In this document: positions 1-10,123 of the stretch, one piece after another
Position numbering within the stretch: position 1 is the first letter of the stretch
Layout: every line of letters begins with the position of its first letter
Assembly (NCBI GenBank): GCA_014529385.2
Contig: CM043971.1
Coordinates: 84,423,340 to 84,487,339, forward strand
Origin: Adiantum capillus-veneris
Lineage: Eukaryota; Streptophyta; Polypodiopsida; Polypodiales; Pteridaceae
DNA length: 64,000 bases
Direction of reading: 5' to 3'
Notes under the pieces: model-generated
Database searches by the model: none
What the model was told of the DNA's origin: nothing
What the model saw: only the letters and a program-made list of their open reading frames with translations
Program-made: the position numbers and the translations under genes

Positions 1-270
1 CCTGGAACAGTTTCTTTGCTTTCTCCTTGATTTCAGCCCTTTGTTTCTATTTTCTCATCTCATACCTTTTTCTTTTTCTTCTCTTGGTCTTCTGAGAGGA
101 AATTTTAGTATTGTCCAAATCATCAGAGGAGTTATGTTTCTTTTTCTTAGCCTGGGCTCTGGTGATTACCTTGATTGGGACAATCGGTTCACTCTCAAAT
201 GAGCTACTAGGTATCACTTGGACTATGTTCACTACTGTTTTACCCTTGTTTAAAGGATTTTTGGGCAATC
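1..270 (-). pseudogene. Gag-protease linker fragment of OTA-type element E
   Basis: On the minus strand this stretch reads as a basic, Ser/Glu-rich linker with the segments SSSFESEPIV, KVITRAQ and KKKKHNSSDD. The same segments occur in the same strand at about 24380-24650, in the linker between gag and protease of element B. So the window edge cuts a second element of the same broad group. It overlaps the end of the longer ORF at 240-3815 in another frame. No catalytic residue is present; the protease would lie off the left edge. Assignment as a linker rests only on the internal match to B. Confidence 0.6.
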
Positions 271-3200
271 TTCAGGGAGTCTTTAAGCGCATTTAGTGCC
301 TTTTGGTATATGATTTTCCTTTCTTTATCTAACACTTGCAAAAACTGCATAGTTACTCTGTTCTTTAGCTCCACCACTGAGTAGCCTACAAACCTAGATG
401 TGAGGTTGCTGATCACTAGCGCAAATATCTTCGTTTGCCAAGTGAAGAATCCCGTGTAAAATGCTTTCTCAAATGCCAACATATTGTGTGATGGTAGAAA
501 CATGCATCTGGTGTAGAAGCCATAGAGGACTTCTTCGGAAGGTTGACTACTGAGATCGTAGCATAAACCTTTATTACCCTCGAGGAAAGACATCCACGGG
601 GTGCCTGCTTGCTTTGGATCATGAAAAAATTCAATACAAGTGAGCAACATTCGGCATATTTTATATAACATTTCACATGAGAGATCCGGTAGACTTTTGA
701 AGAAGGACATGGCACCTGTTAGGGTTTTCACCATGTATTCCTCAGTGGCCGGTCCCTTTTCTGGAGCTGGAAATCTTGGGTAGTTCAGCCAGGTTGGCCG
801 CTTCTTCGTTAGTTTCTCATGCACTTTCCAAGTCCTTACTCTTGGTACAAGACAGAAAGTAGGATCTTTTTGTAGCGCTGCAGGTGCTCTTGCAAACAGA
901 ATCAAATACCTTGGATTCTTGTTCAACCAGCTCAGCCTCTAGTTGGGGTGGTCTTGATCTGCGCCTTCTTCTTGCACGCGTTTGTAGAGCCTCTCTTTTA
1001 CCTGTAGTAACTCCACTTTTATCAAAGGGTATGGCAGGGACTATTGGTGCCATTGCGCATTGATTTGATTGGGAGTGAGTTGTGTAACGTTGACGGAGTG
1101 AAGAACTCTCAACTCCCAATTCATCATTGCCTTCCACTGCTCATCTAGCTCTTGTGTAATCTTTTCTTTCAGTGCATCTTCTCTAGCCTTTGAGAGCTAG
1201 ACCATGGGCATTATGTCTTCATCTATAATGTTTACCTAAAACTCTTCCTCACCACTCAGCTCTACTGTGGACTGTGTCTCCAGTCCAACAACGACACTCA
1301 GGGTATTTCTATTTGAGGCTTCTCTGAAGTGCATGCCTCTTCTTGCGTTTTCGGATTTCCTTCTCTGAGCAGGAGCAGGCTGGTTAACTCTTTTAAGCTC
1401 AGCTATTTTATTTAACAACTCTTCTTCTGTTTGGACCCGCATCAAAGCCAGGTCGTTGCGCTGAGATTGCTCTAACCGTTTAGTTCCAACTTGAGGTCCC
1501 TGTTCTTTTTCTATAATGCGTTGTACACTTCATCTGTCCCTTTGATCAAGGCTACGACTGGATTCTCTCGTATTTGCCGCAAGAAAATTGCCTGATCATT
1601 TATTCTTTGTTCCGAGTATCATAAAGAAGCGTTCACGACATCCAACTGCACTTGAATCTTTTGAGCTGACAAGGTTTTTGTTAGAAGTTTTTTTGTAACT
1701 TCTGTCATCTATTCATCCTTTGCTTTACATGCATCTGATAATTTTGTAAGCAGGTCACCTAAATCTTCCATCTCCTTTTGCTATCTATATCTCTTGCTAG
1801 CTGATGTTGTTGAGCTTCAGCTTTCATTTCCTGCACTTGCCACGCTGAAGATCGGTGATGACGTTCAATCTGTCTTCTAACCCTCCTTGGAGAGCGTCAA
1901 TCACCATCTCTAGTTCTTTAGCCTTTGTGCGGTTAAGTGTTGCTAATCGGAGTCTTTCCGTCATATCCTGCATTTGCCTTTCATATTCGTTGACTTGTAG
2001 GATTACTTTGTCATTCAATTGCCAGTCTTCATTTCTTGCTAGCTAGGTTGATGTTCTTGCAGTCTCTCTTGGATGGGTCATGATGGCTGGTTGTTCTTGC
2101 CCTTGAGGCTGTGGTTGGCCTTCTTCTGCTTTGTCATCCTGAGGCTTTGTGGATTCCTCGGCCGTTTCATGCTGTGTGGAGGTAGAAGGTGTTGTCTCAA
2201 ATTTTTTTGTGTCCTCTTGTGTAGTCTTGTTTCCTGTCATGCAGATTCGTCTGCCTTTTGCTATTCAGGCTCTTGTGTTGCTTCGACTGCTTTCTCTTCT
2301 TCAGGCTCTTATGTAGCAGTAGCCTCTTGTTGATATTCTTTTGCTTCTTTTGATTCAGGTTTTGTCTCTTTGGTGGGCTCAGCTTCTATGGCTTTCTCTT
2401 GTTCAGGCTCAGCTTCTTTAGTTGGCACCTTTGTGGTGTCTTTACCTACAGGTGATGGTGGTGGGCTCGGCATAGGGTTATCCTGCTGTTCCGTAGGCGG
2501 TGAAGTGGGTCGGGGACACTTGTGACCTTGTTCGTGTTGTGCTGCTTTCCTTGCTATTTTCTGAGCTTGTCTCTCGTCCTCTGCCTCTTTTGATTTCCTT
2601 GCCTCTTCTTGGGCTTATTTCAATTTCATGGCTTCTGATTCTTGATATATTTTTTTCCAAGGACTCTATTGGATATTCAAATTCTTTTTTGGTGTGATGC
2701 TTTGTTTTTAGGCCCTTAAGTCCACTAGGCATCCATTTTCCCGGGTCCTTTCCTTGTGCTTGTTGGCTACGCTAGTAGGCATGTTTTTCTCTTTCAAAAC
2801 GGGCTTGCTTTTGCATGGGCTCTTCTTGGTGGGCGGCCACGGATTTTCTCTTGATCTCCTCTCTTCGTGCTCTCTTTTCCTCATTATCTGAGATGTCACT
2901 GCCGTGTCTTTTTGGCGAGCTCTCAACCGACTCTTCATCGAATTTGTAAGATCTTTTGGCTGACCTTGTAGCTCGAGGAGATGGTTGTGCTGACAATATC
3001 CATGTGTTTTGGTCTGGGGCAGGTGGTAGGTTGTTGGCCATGTCGATGGCATGGTATGAAATCCTTTTCAAGACTTCTGGTGCACCTAGGTAAGTGATCT
3101 TTCCTTATTTATTTGTGCCTTTCAGAGTGGTCAAGACATATTGCATGTGGTCCACCGATTGCCTCATTGTTGACTTGAGGACTTGTGTAAAGGTGGTGGC

Positions 3201-3815
3201 AACCGTGTGATTTGGCATGGTATACCTTGGTGGCCTTTTTGCCGGGAGATGGAAATGCTAGTGGTATAACCTGGTTGGCTCTTCCACCTGCTTGTGAATT
3301 AGATCTGCAAAGGTGGCTGTGGCGGTTTCTTTGGTGAAAGTACCTCCCATTTTCCTGTCCCTTTCCCTCATCCCTTGTGTGGGCAGTCTGAGTGCTTCTT
3401 CCACTATTTCTTTGGTTATTACCACTTTGACTTTATTTCCCTGCGGGTCAGAAATTTGGGAAGTTCCATCTTCTTTAATAGTGGATAAAAGCTCGTAAGC
3501 TTTTTGGAAATCCACACCATACGGCTCTTGTTCATAAAAGTCTTTGAGTCCTAACTTGCGGTTGGCTTTTTTGATCTCAGGCTTCGCGGCGACATCATAC
3601 ACTTCTTTTGATAGGAGTTGCAACTCTACCTGATGTCCCTCCTCACTCTTGAATCTGCCGGTGAACACTGTGGTGTGATGTTCTTCTAGCTGTTCTTTTG
3701 AAAGATATGTTGCCTTAGCGGCTTTGACTGAATCTGGATCCAATTGGTATGCGGGTAGCTCCTGCAACTTCTCTTTCTGATTGAGCTTCTTCTTGGCCCT
3801 CTTTGCTGCTCGCAT
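240..3815 (-). pseudogene. Long leading ORF of element E (gag-position protein, function unknown)
   Basis: From the ATG at 3815, one minus-strand frame can be followed leftward, with interruptions, through blocks at 3815-3258, 3071-2772, 2732-2478, 2240-2043, 2018-1824, 1445-1236 and 926-240. All these blocks are in the same phase. Single stops break it between the first blocks. Short frame changes are inferred at about 2250-2470, where the coding-like frame is an acidic Glu/Pro-rich repeat, and at 817-1137. The N-terminal block (about 185 codons) is compact and mixed alpha/beta in composition. The middle is very rich in Lys, Glu and Arg and looks like coiled coil. The C-terminal block (about 229 codons) is hydrophobic with a basic tail. 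It precedes the gag-protease linker, the place of gag or of an extra ORF in OTA elements. I recognise no named domain. It is a decayed element protein, not a host gene. Confidence 0.5.
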
Positions 3816-4006
3816 GGCTCTTGTTCAGTGAATAGAGTGTCAAAGTTAGCAGATGTGTCAGATTTTTCTCTGAAATGTCCTTTAGTTTGAAATGCTGACA
3901 ATTTTGGTCCAATTTGCTTCAAATTAATTTTTGAACAAGCATAGATGCATAAAAACATGCAAGGAACAAAACTGTAAAGTCTAAACAAATTTTTGCAATC
4001 AAAGTA

Positions 4007-4026
4007 TTTTAATCGCGATTATTTAC
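4007..4026. repeat. Palindrome copy 1 (imperfect left arm)
   Basis: Core AATCGCGATT followed by ATTTAC. The right arm matches the other copies and the left arm has drifted. First of six copies in the window. Confidence 0.6.
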
Positions 4027-4298
4027 AACTGAGTATTTTTTTCAACCTTTTGCAAACTTGGCATCACGGGCTTGGAGTATATACCAAATACATACTCTGA
4101 GTGAAATATGGGCTCATTTGGATGTATAGGGTGAAAATGGTACCAAATTTTGGCTTTAGCTCTCTGAAACAGTAGATATAGTGGAAATTTGAGATTTTGA
4201 GTTGCAAAATGGTTCAAACTTGGCTAGTGGGCTGAACACATTATGTACTTGGGATGTATGATGGCAAATTATCAAAATTCCCCCATTTTTGCTAGAAA

Positions 4299-4320
4299 GT
4301 AAATAATGGCGATTATTAAC
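4299..4320. repeat. Palindrome copy 2
   Basis: GTAAATAATGGCGATTATTAAC, split here as GTAAATAATGG and CGATTATTAAC. Two changes from the perfect inverted repeat. It lies 292 bp from copy 1. Confidence 0.65.
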
Positions 4321-4582
4321 GTTTCTACCAAAATCAACATTTTTTGGTACAAACTGGTTCTAGGCATTGTATAGACCCTATGTATGTTATATGAGGTGAT
4401 TTGGATCAAGAAATGTTGTCCATAACCCAAAAATTTCCTTGCAAAGACTTCTTTGCGTTTTCTGGCAAATTTCCAAGTTATAGTTGCTCATTTTGGCTCA
4501 TACTTGATTTTTGGCATGTAATAGGTGTGTACACATGATAGGTGAGGTGATGATACAATTTCCAAGAAAAATTAGTGCAAAA

Positions 4583-4604
4583 ATAAATAATCGCGATTAT
4601 TTAC
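4583..4604. repeat. Palindrome copy 3 (perfect)
   Basis: TAAATAATCGCGATTATTTA at 4584-4603 is a perfect 20-bp palindrome. It lies 284 bp from copy 2. Confidence 0.75.
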
Positions 4605-5229
4605 AACAATCACAATTTTTTTGCAAAACTTACAAATTTTGACCTAAACACATTCTATACACATAAAAAAAGTCCTAAATTGAATTTGGTCAAGTTTGGT
4701 CATGCCGGCATCATTTGTGCTTTGTCAACTGTGAAATCACCATTTTATGTGACTACACTGCCTGTTGAGTTGGTCAGTCAGTTTTGAGGCTTTGGACTTG
4801 TCCGCAAATAGTCGTGAAGCAACTCATCCAATTATGGCTCATTTGGAGTCAGTTTGACCCCGTATGTCGAATTTGATGCTTTGTAGTTTTTGAGCCATTT
4901 TTTTCTTTTTGAGGGCTTTGCTTGATTGATTTCACTAAACCAATCATATACATTGTATACGAACCTCGTAGGCAAGCTATCTATGTAGTCATATCGGAAT
5001 TCTGGCATTTGCAAAAAACCTAGCTTTTCTACTGGGGACCAAATCCTATCTAATTTCGTCGAGCTGACAGGCCGCTATGGTTAGTTTTTTGTCGTAGGTC
5101 TTCGTGCAGTGCTCGGTTTATACTGTTTTTTCTAGGGGTTTAGACTAGCTACCGGCCGTACAAAATGGATCATTGACGAGTAAAGAAATTACCCCTCATG
5201 TCTCGTGTGAGGCGCTGAAAATGGGCAGC

Positions 5230-5609
5230 TGTAGACTCCGAAAAAGATGCACAAAAGAGGTCGAAAAGCTCTCTTTGCAAAGGCCACAAGTGAAAATGAA
5301 GTGGTTTTAGCCTACCTTGGATATCTATACCCGGACTTCTCGAACCAATTTTCCCCAGATTCCCTTGTTAATCTTACCAGGCCGTGAAATCTATGCTAGA
5401 CTTAAAAATTTCCTTGATCGGATTCCTGTAGCTCATTCTGCAAGAATTTTGCAAAAGTAGGCTTGGAAAAAGTAGGCATAATACCCAAAAAAGACTATTT
5501 TTTGATGATTTTCTGATAGTATATACACTATTTACACTCATCGGGAAGATATTATCAATGAATTTTCCCTTCATGATGAATTATAAAGGGAAAAACACAC
5601 ACATTAACA
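5230..5609 (-). repeat. Candidate LTR of element B (3' LTR)
   Basis: Read on the minus strand the segment starts TGTTAATG at 5609 and ends TCTACA at 5230, giving the TGT...ACA ends usual for LTRs, 380 bp apart. Just outside the start, at 5615-5630, the minus strand has a run of 16 purines (GAAGAGGGAGGAAAAG), a good polypurine tract. I found no second copy in the window, so the boundary is a prediction. If it is also the 5' LTR of E, the two elements share it. The opposite orientation, with a plus-strand LTR starting TGTAGACTCC at 5230, cannot be excluded. Confidence 0.4.
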
Positions 5610-5614
5610 TCGAA

Positions 5615-5630
5615 CTTTTCCTCCCTCTTC
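5615..5630 (-). promoter_or_regulatory. Polypurine tract of element B
   Basis: Sixteen consecutive purines on the minus strand, five bases before the predicted TGTTA start of the 3' LTR. Polypurine tracts prime plus-strand DNA synthesis in LTR retroelements. Confidence 0.45.
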
Positions 5631-5809
5631 AAACATTGCCCTTAATTACTTAATGACCTTCCATCCCTCCTAGATGGCGTACTCCGGACGACTGTGTGCA
5701 TGGGTTGAACAGTCGTGTCTATGCATAGCCATGGTTGGCTCTACCATGCTTTGAAGATCAATGCAATTCAAACCACTATGCTGTGCAAGAGTTGGGTCTT
5801 GAGTAATTA

Positions 5810-6235
5810 ACTCAAGGGTTTCTGATGTCGAGGCTTGCTGCTGATGTCTTCCAAAGAGAAAATCTTGTAGCTTGTGTGCTCTCTATTTGATTGTACCATC
5901 AGGATGCTTCAGTACGCTAATTACTTCAGCTGTTGGTAGCACTTTTGACTATTGTCAAGCTTTTTCTTGCCATTGGTAGATTGGTCCGCATGGTGCTGTA
6001 TGGTGTGGTGGAGTCTTTTGAGACTTAACTCACCATTGCTTGATTGGTTTTACGGTTTTTGGAAAAGATAAGTGCTCCTTTTTCTGCCGAACCAACTTCA
6101 TGTTAGGTTCCTTTTTTGTAGGTGCTCGTCTATGTGTTTTAACCCTTGGAATCTTATTTCTTGTCGGTGAAATTTTACACACCCAGATTTGAATCGGCTT
6201 ATCCTTAAGCTATGCTTTTGGTAGTAAAATTTGTC
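5810..6235 (-). pseudogene. Tail of the post-integrase ORF of element B (basic, Gln/Trp/Lys-rich)
   Basis: Minus-strand translation continues from the protease-like domain through a strongly basic stretch containing MKLVRQKKEHLSFPKTVKPI and, later, KVLPTAEVISVLKHPDGTIK. Several stops interrupt it. It ends between the protease-like domain and the polypurine tract, so it is the last coding part of element B. I recognise no domain. The composition suggests a nucleic-acid-binding tail, which is inference only. Confidence 0.35.
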
Positions 6236-6239
6236 TGAC

Positions 6240-6790
6240 TCCTTGCATGCTACTTGTAGCATTTTCTCGTCAAGGTGATGGAGAAGATTGATTACTTCGT
6301 GCTTTGGTCAGCTGATTGCTTCCTTTCCATTCGTCCTTGCTTGGTGCAATTGGAACAATGAGTTGCCCGCCTTTAGGTGATAGCTTGAGATGATTTGTAT
6401 CCCAATCTGGTACTGCTTTGTATGTCTGCATCCATGGAATTCCAAGAATCATTGTCTCATTCATGTGTTCATCTGGTAAGCACACAAACTGATGAGGACA
6501 TGAACATCCATGTACTATCACGTTCAAGCTGACTAGTCCCAATGTTGGGGTTGGGTTATGTTGCATCCTTTGATTGTCGCTATTCCTGCTGTCAATGCTT
6601 GATTTGTTGCCTTCTTATACGTGGAATAATTGACCGCATTTACTCTAGCTCCTATGTCGACCAAAACATTGGTGCTATGATTGTTGAGTTGTACTTTGAT
6701 GCGTAGGTCCATTCCGTCTAGCCAGTCATCATCTATTGAAACTGCATCTTTAGGTAATTCCCATTGTCAGTCATCTAATTCCAGAGTGTT
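6240..6790 (-). pseudogene. Second retropepsin-like domain of element B, downstream of integrase
   Basis: The minus strand encodes VLVDIGARVNAVNYSTYKKA near 6600-6670, which looks like the active-site strand of a retroelement aspartic protease (D-I-G-A in place of D-S/T-G-A). After a frameshift near 6550, the block at 6566-6270 has the C-terminal hallmark ILGIPWMQTYKAVPDWD followed by LKLSP. The usual protease of this element lies upstream of reverse transcriptase at 22831-24072, so this is an extra copy. It follows the end of the integrase (ELLERMHAAKQRK near 6890). It is disrupted and its active-site Ser/Thr is Ile. Alternatives are a nested fragment of another element, or a non-proteolytic capsid-like or clamp role. 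Domain call good, position unusual. Confidence 0.6.
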
Positions 6791-6879
6791 GATGGAATCC
6801 GTATCTATTGATTCTTGAGAGCATCTTTCTGTTTGAGTACCCAGAGCTGAGATTCCTCTTGGGCTTCATCAATAACCTG

Positions 6880-7677
6880 CTATCGTTTAATCTTCCTTTG
6901 CTTGGCTGCATGCATTCTTTCTAGCAATTCATTGATTAGCGAAAAATTGTAAACGACATCTACTAATCCAATTATCCATCGGTTCACCATCTAGGGTGGA
7001 CAATTTTACAGCTCCACTTGGAGATACATCTTCAATGATAAATGGTTCGTTTTACTTTTTCTTAAACTTGGGAATGTGTTGCTTAAGGGAATAGATTAAA
7101 ACTAAGTCCCCTTTCTTGAAGATTTTGTTGATTAAGTGGGAATCAGAAAACTGTTTTTGTTTTCGCTTTTGTGCATAGATGTGATCTACAGCAGTAAGTC
7201 TTTGCTCATCTAGCTTTTCCAAATCTTCAAGTCTTTCTGACAATTCATGTCCAGTCCACTCAAGGTTCCGTGCTACCCTTAATGTCGGCAATAGAAATTC
7301 TATTGTAGTATGGCATCAAGACCATAAACAAGGTTAAAGGGTGTAGCATTTAAAGCTGTTTTGAATGAAACTCAATAAGCCCATAGAGCAGCATGGAGAT
7401 TCATTTCCCAGTCTGTCCTTTCTAAACTAACCACTTTTGGCGAGACTGAGCTAAGAATTTTGTTCGTATGCTCAGCTTGTCCATTTTCTTGTGGGCGATA
7501 GGGGGCTGATTTGTTATGAATGAACATAAACTCATTAAGCAAATACGCGATTACCTCATTGAGGAAATGAGTTCCCCGATTACTGACAATTTCTATTGGC
7601 AGTCCATATTTCGTGAATACATACTCATATAAGAACGCATTAGTGGTTCTAGCATCATTCTTTTGAGTTGCTTTAGA
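6880..7677 (-). pseudogene. Integrase core end and C-terminal domain of element B
   Basis: Broken minus-strand reading frames carry the later part of an OTA-type integrase. The block at 7291-7052 reads from the end of the core into the C-terminal domain (TLRVARNLEWTGHELSERL, KGDLVLIYSLKQ). Further left, in another frame, are FIIEDVSPSGAVKLSTLDGE and NWISRC, the SH3-like end of the integrase. The frame changes several times, so no full protein can be made. Integrase joins retroelement cDNA to the host chromosome. Confidence 0.65.
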
Positions 7678-8199
7678 CTAGGCCCACTTGGTCAAATAGT
7701 CCGTAGCTACAATGATATATTGAGCTTGGGTTCTATAAGCACGTGGTTGTATTGGCCCAACAAAATCTATACCCCATTTTGTGAAAGCTCTAGCCCCCAT
7801 CATTGGTCTTAAGGGCATGATATCTACACGTGTTGGAATTTGTTCTCGTTGACAAGCATCACACCTTCGAACATATTCTTTAGCATCTGCAAAAAGTGTT
7901 GGCCACCATATGCTTGCCATCAAGATTGCTCTTGCGGTGGTCTCACTAGAAAAGTGACCTCCAGCTAATCCAGCATGTGCTTGTTCTATAATCGGAATAT
8001 ACTTGTCTTCATTTGCACAAAGACGCAAACGGTGATCCTTACCTCTTTGATACAATTGATTCCCAATAAGACCATAGTCTCTTGCTTTAGTTTCAATTGC
8101 TCTTTGATGGCGTTTACTCATATCCTCAGGAAATGTTCGGCTTGATAAGTAAGTAAAGAGATAGTTACTCCACTTAGAAACAGGTGACATTTGAAACAA
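7678..8199 (-). pseudogene. Integrase zinc-binding domain and start of catalytic core, element B
   Basis: An open stretch of 173 codons. It contains an H2C2 zinc-binding module, HAGLAGGH followed about 35 residues later by CDACQRE, with WWPTLFADA between. The catalytic core follows: KWGIDFVGPI, containing the first catalytic Asp, and YIIVATDYLTKWA. The core is then broken at the left edge of the block. This is typical of OTA-group Ty3/gypsy integrases. A second, degraded H2C2-like module lies immediately upstream at 8190-8427. Confidence 0.75.
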
Positions 8200-8427
8200 T
8201 GTTACATGAGGTATGGGTGTTTTTTTTCTTACATTGAGGAAAATCCTTTACAAAAGATCGAACATCACTACTCATAGTCGGCCAAAATACTCCAAGTCTT
8301 AAGATTCGTTGCATAGTTTGGTCTTCCTCAAAGTGAAGTCCTACTATGGTAACATGTGCTTGACTTAGGTACTGTTGCTTTTCTTTAGGATTAATGCATA
8401 AGAGCAATATCGCATCTTGATTTTTTT
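8190..8427 (-). pseudogene. First H2C2-like module of element B, truncated by element A
   Basis: Minus-strand translation from the junction reads NQDAILLLCINPKEKQQ, then a module with HVTIVGLH (H-x6-H), RILRLGVFWPTM and FPQC. The pattern is that of an integrase zinc-binding domain, but the first Cys of the C-x2-C pair is Phe. About 25 residues later the complete H2C2 domain begins, so the element carries two in tandem. The right edge abuts family-A sequence at 8428. Expected RNase H sequence upstream is absent. Confidence 0.6.
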
Positions 8428-10123
8428 TCCTGAAGAGCTTGAAGCTTTTCGCAAGGACCATAAGTGTTTCAAGTGTGGGGAGCAAGGACATGGCTATCGT
8501 TCTTGCCCCAAGAAGAATACTCGCAATGAGACTCCTAGGGCTTCCACCATCGAAGCTCCAAAAGAGGATGCTCATTGCAAAGGATCATCATTCTCTTATG
8601 CTTGGGGAAAGGTAAGAGAGCATGATGCCTTCATCTTGTTTGATCCTGGCTCTACTCTCAACTTCATATCAATAGAGTTGGCCACCAAGTTGGGCATTCA
8701 AGCTTTTGAGATGGGAGATATAGTAACAGCTGATGCAGCTTTCAAGGGACAACAAGCCTCCGTTACTCCCTTGATTGGGAAGTTGAGGCTTCATGTCCAA
8801 AGCTATGTCGACAAAGAAGACTTCTTCATCTCTCCCCTCCAACATCAGGATGTTATCCTAGGGGCACCATGGTTTGATCGCATGGCTGCCAACATGAAGT
8901 TCCCTGAAAGGAGAATTTACTTCACCTACAGGGGAAAGAACATGTATATAGATGCTAGTGAGCGTGGTCGCACTATTCCACTTGTAAATCCTCTTTCTTT
9001 TGATAAATCAATGAAGAGCTCAGTTTCTGCGTACATGATTTATGTCAAAGAGTCTCTAAAAGCTAATAATGTTTCATCAAATGAAAATGATAGGAATCAA
9101 GAAGAGTTAGGCTTGCCTACTTTTCTAAAAGGATTCCAAGATGTGTTCATCGATGATATCCCTATGGACCTACCTCCAAAACGAGGGGATGATGACCATC
9201 GTATTGAGCTCCTTCCAGGAAGCTCACCGCCTAACAAACCTCCTTATCGAGTCTCACAAGCTCAACAAGAGGAGATCATGAGGCAAGTACAAGAGCTGGT
9301 AGACAAAGGGATGGTGAGGCCTAGTTCCTCTCCCTTTTGTTCTCCAGTCCTTTTAGTGCAAAAGAAAGATGGTACATACCGTATGTGTGTGGACTATCGA
9401 GCACTAAACCATATCACTATCAAAAACAGATTTCCCGTACCTCGGGTAGAAGATCTGTTTGATAAGCTACAAGGCTCTACCTACTTCAGTAGGATTGACC
9501 TTAAGAGTGGCTATCATCAAATAAGGATAGTGGATGAGGATATCTTAAAGACCGCGTTTCGCACAACATTTGGTCTTTATGAATATCTAGTCATGCCTTT
9601 TGGCTTGACTAATGCACCAGCTACGTTCAATCGTTTGATGGAGAAAATTTTTAGACCATGTCGAAAATTCACTGGAGTGTTCTTCGATGATATCATCATC
9701 TACTCCAAGTCTTTGGAGGAACATAAGCAACATCTCCAAGTGATTTTTCAAGCCTTGAGGGAGAACAAACTTTTTCTCAACCAAAAGAAAAGTGAATTCT
9801 TCCTTCAAGAGATTCAATATCTAGGCCATATTATCTCTCACGATGGTATTCGTATGGATCCATCAAAGTTAGAGGTAATAAAATCATGGCCTAACCCAAG
9901 GAATCTACATGAGCTAAGAAGCTTTATTGGTATGTGTGCATACTATAGACGCTTCATAGCAAAATTCTCTCAAGTAGCAGGACCACTACACGACTTAACC
10001 AAGAAGAACGTTAAGTTTGTATGGTCTGCTAAGGAGCAAAATGCTTTTCAAAAACTCAAAGAGAAGCTTACTTCCCAACCAGTCCTCGTGCTTCCGGATC
10101 TCTCAAAGCCATTTGAGGTCTAA
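8428..10123 (+). pseudogene. A1 gag C-terminus, protease and reverse transcriptase (5'-truncated)
   Basis: The open frame entered from the junction encodes, in order, a CCHC zinc knuckle (CFKCGEQGHGYRSC, 8465-8506), an aspartic protease with the unusual active site FDPGST (Asp at 8642), and a complete reverse transcriptase. Landmarks are [25 protein letters not shown] and the catalytic FFDDIIIYS. It ends at an in-frame TAA (10121-10123) at the join to RNase H. The next block is in the same frame, so a single codon separates them. No own start codon remains. Confidence 0.85.

Larger units (their letters stand above)
3816..5229 (-). other. AT-rich leader of element E
   Basis: About 1.4 kb without a convincing gene, directly 5' of the element E ORF on the minus strand. 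It carries three copies of a GC-centred palindrome at 4007, 4299 and 4583. A 60-codon minus ORF at 4832-5014 is probably chance. A minus-strand string TTTGGTCCCCAGTAG near 5040 could be a primer binding site, but I cannot match it to a tRNA with confidence. Confidence 0.35.
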
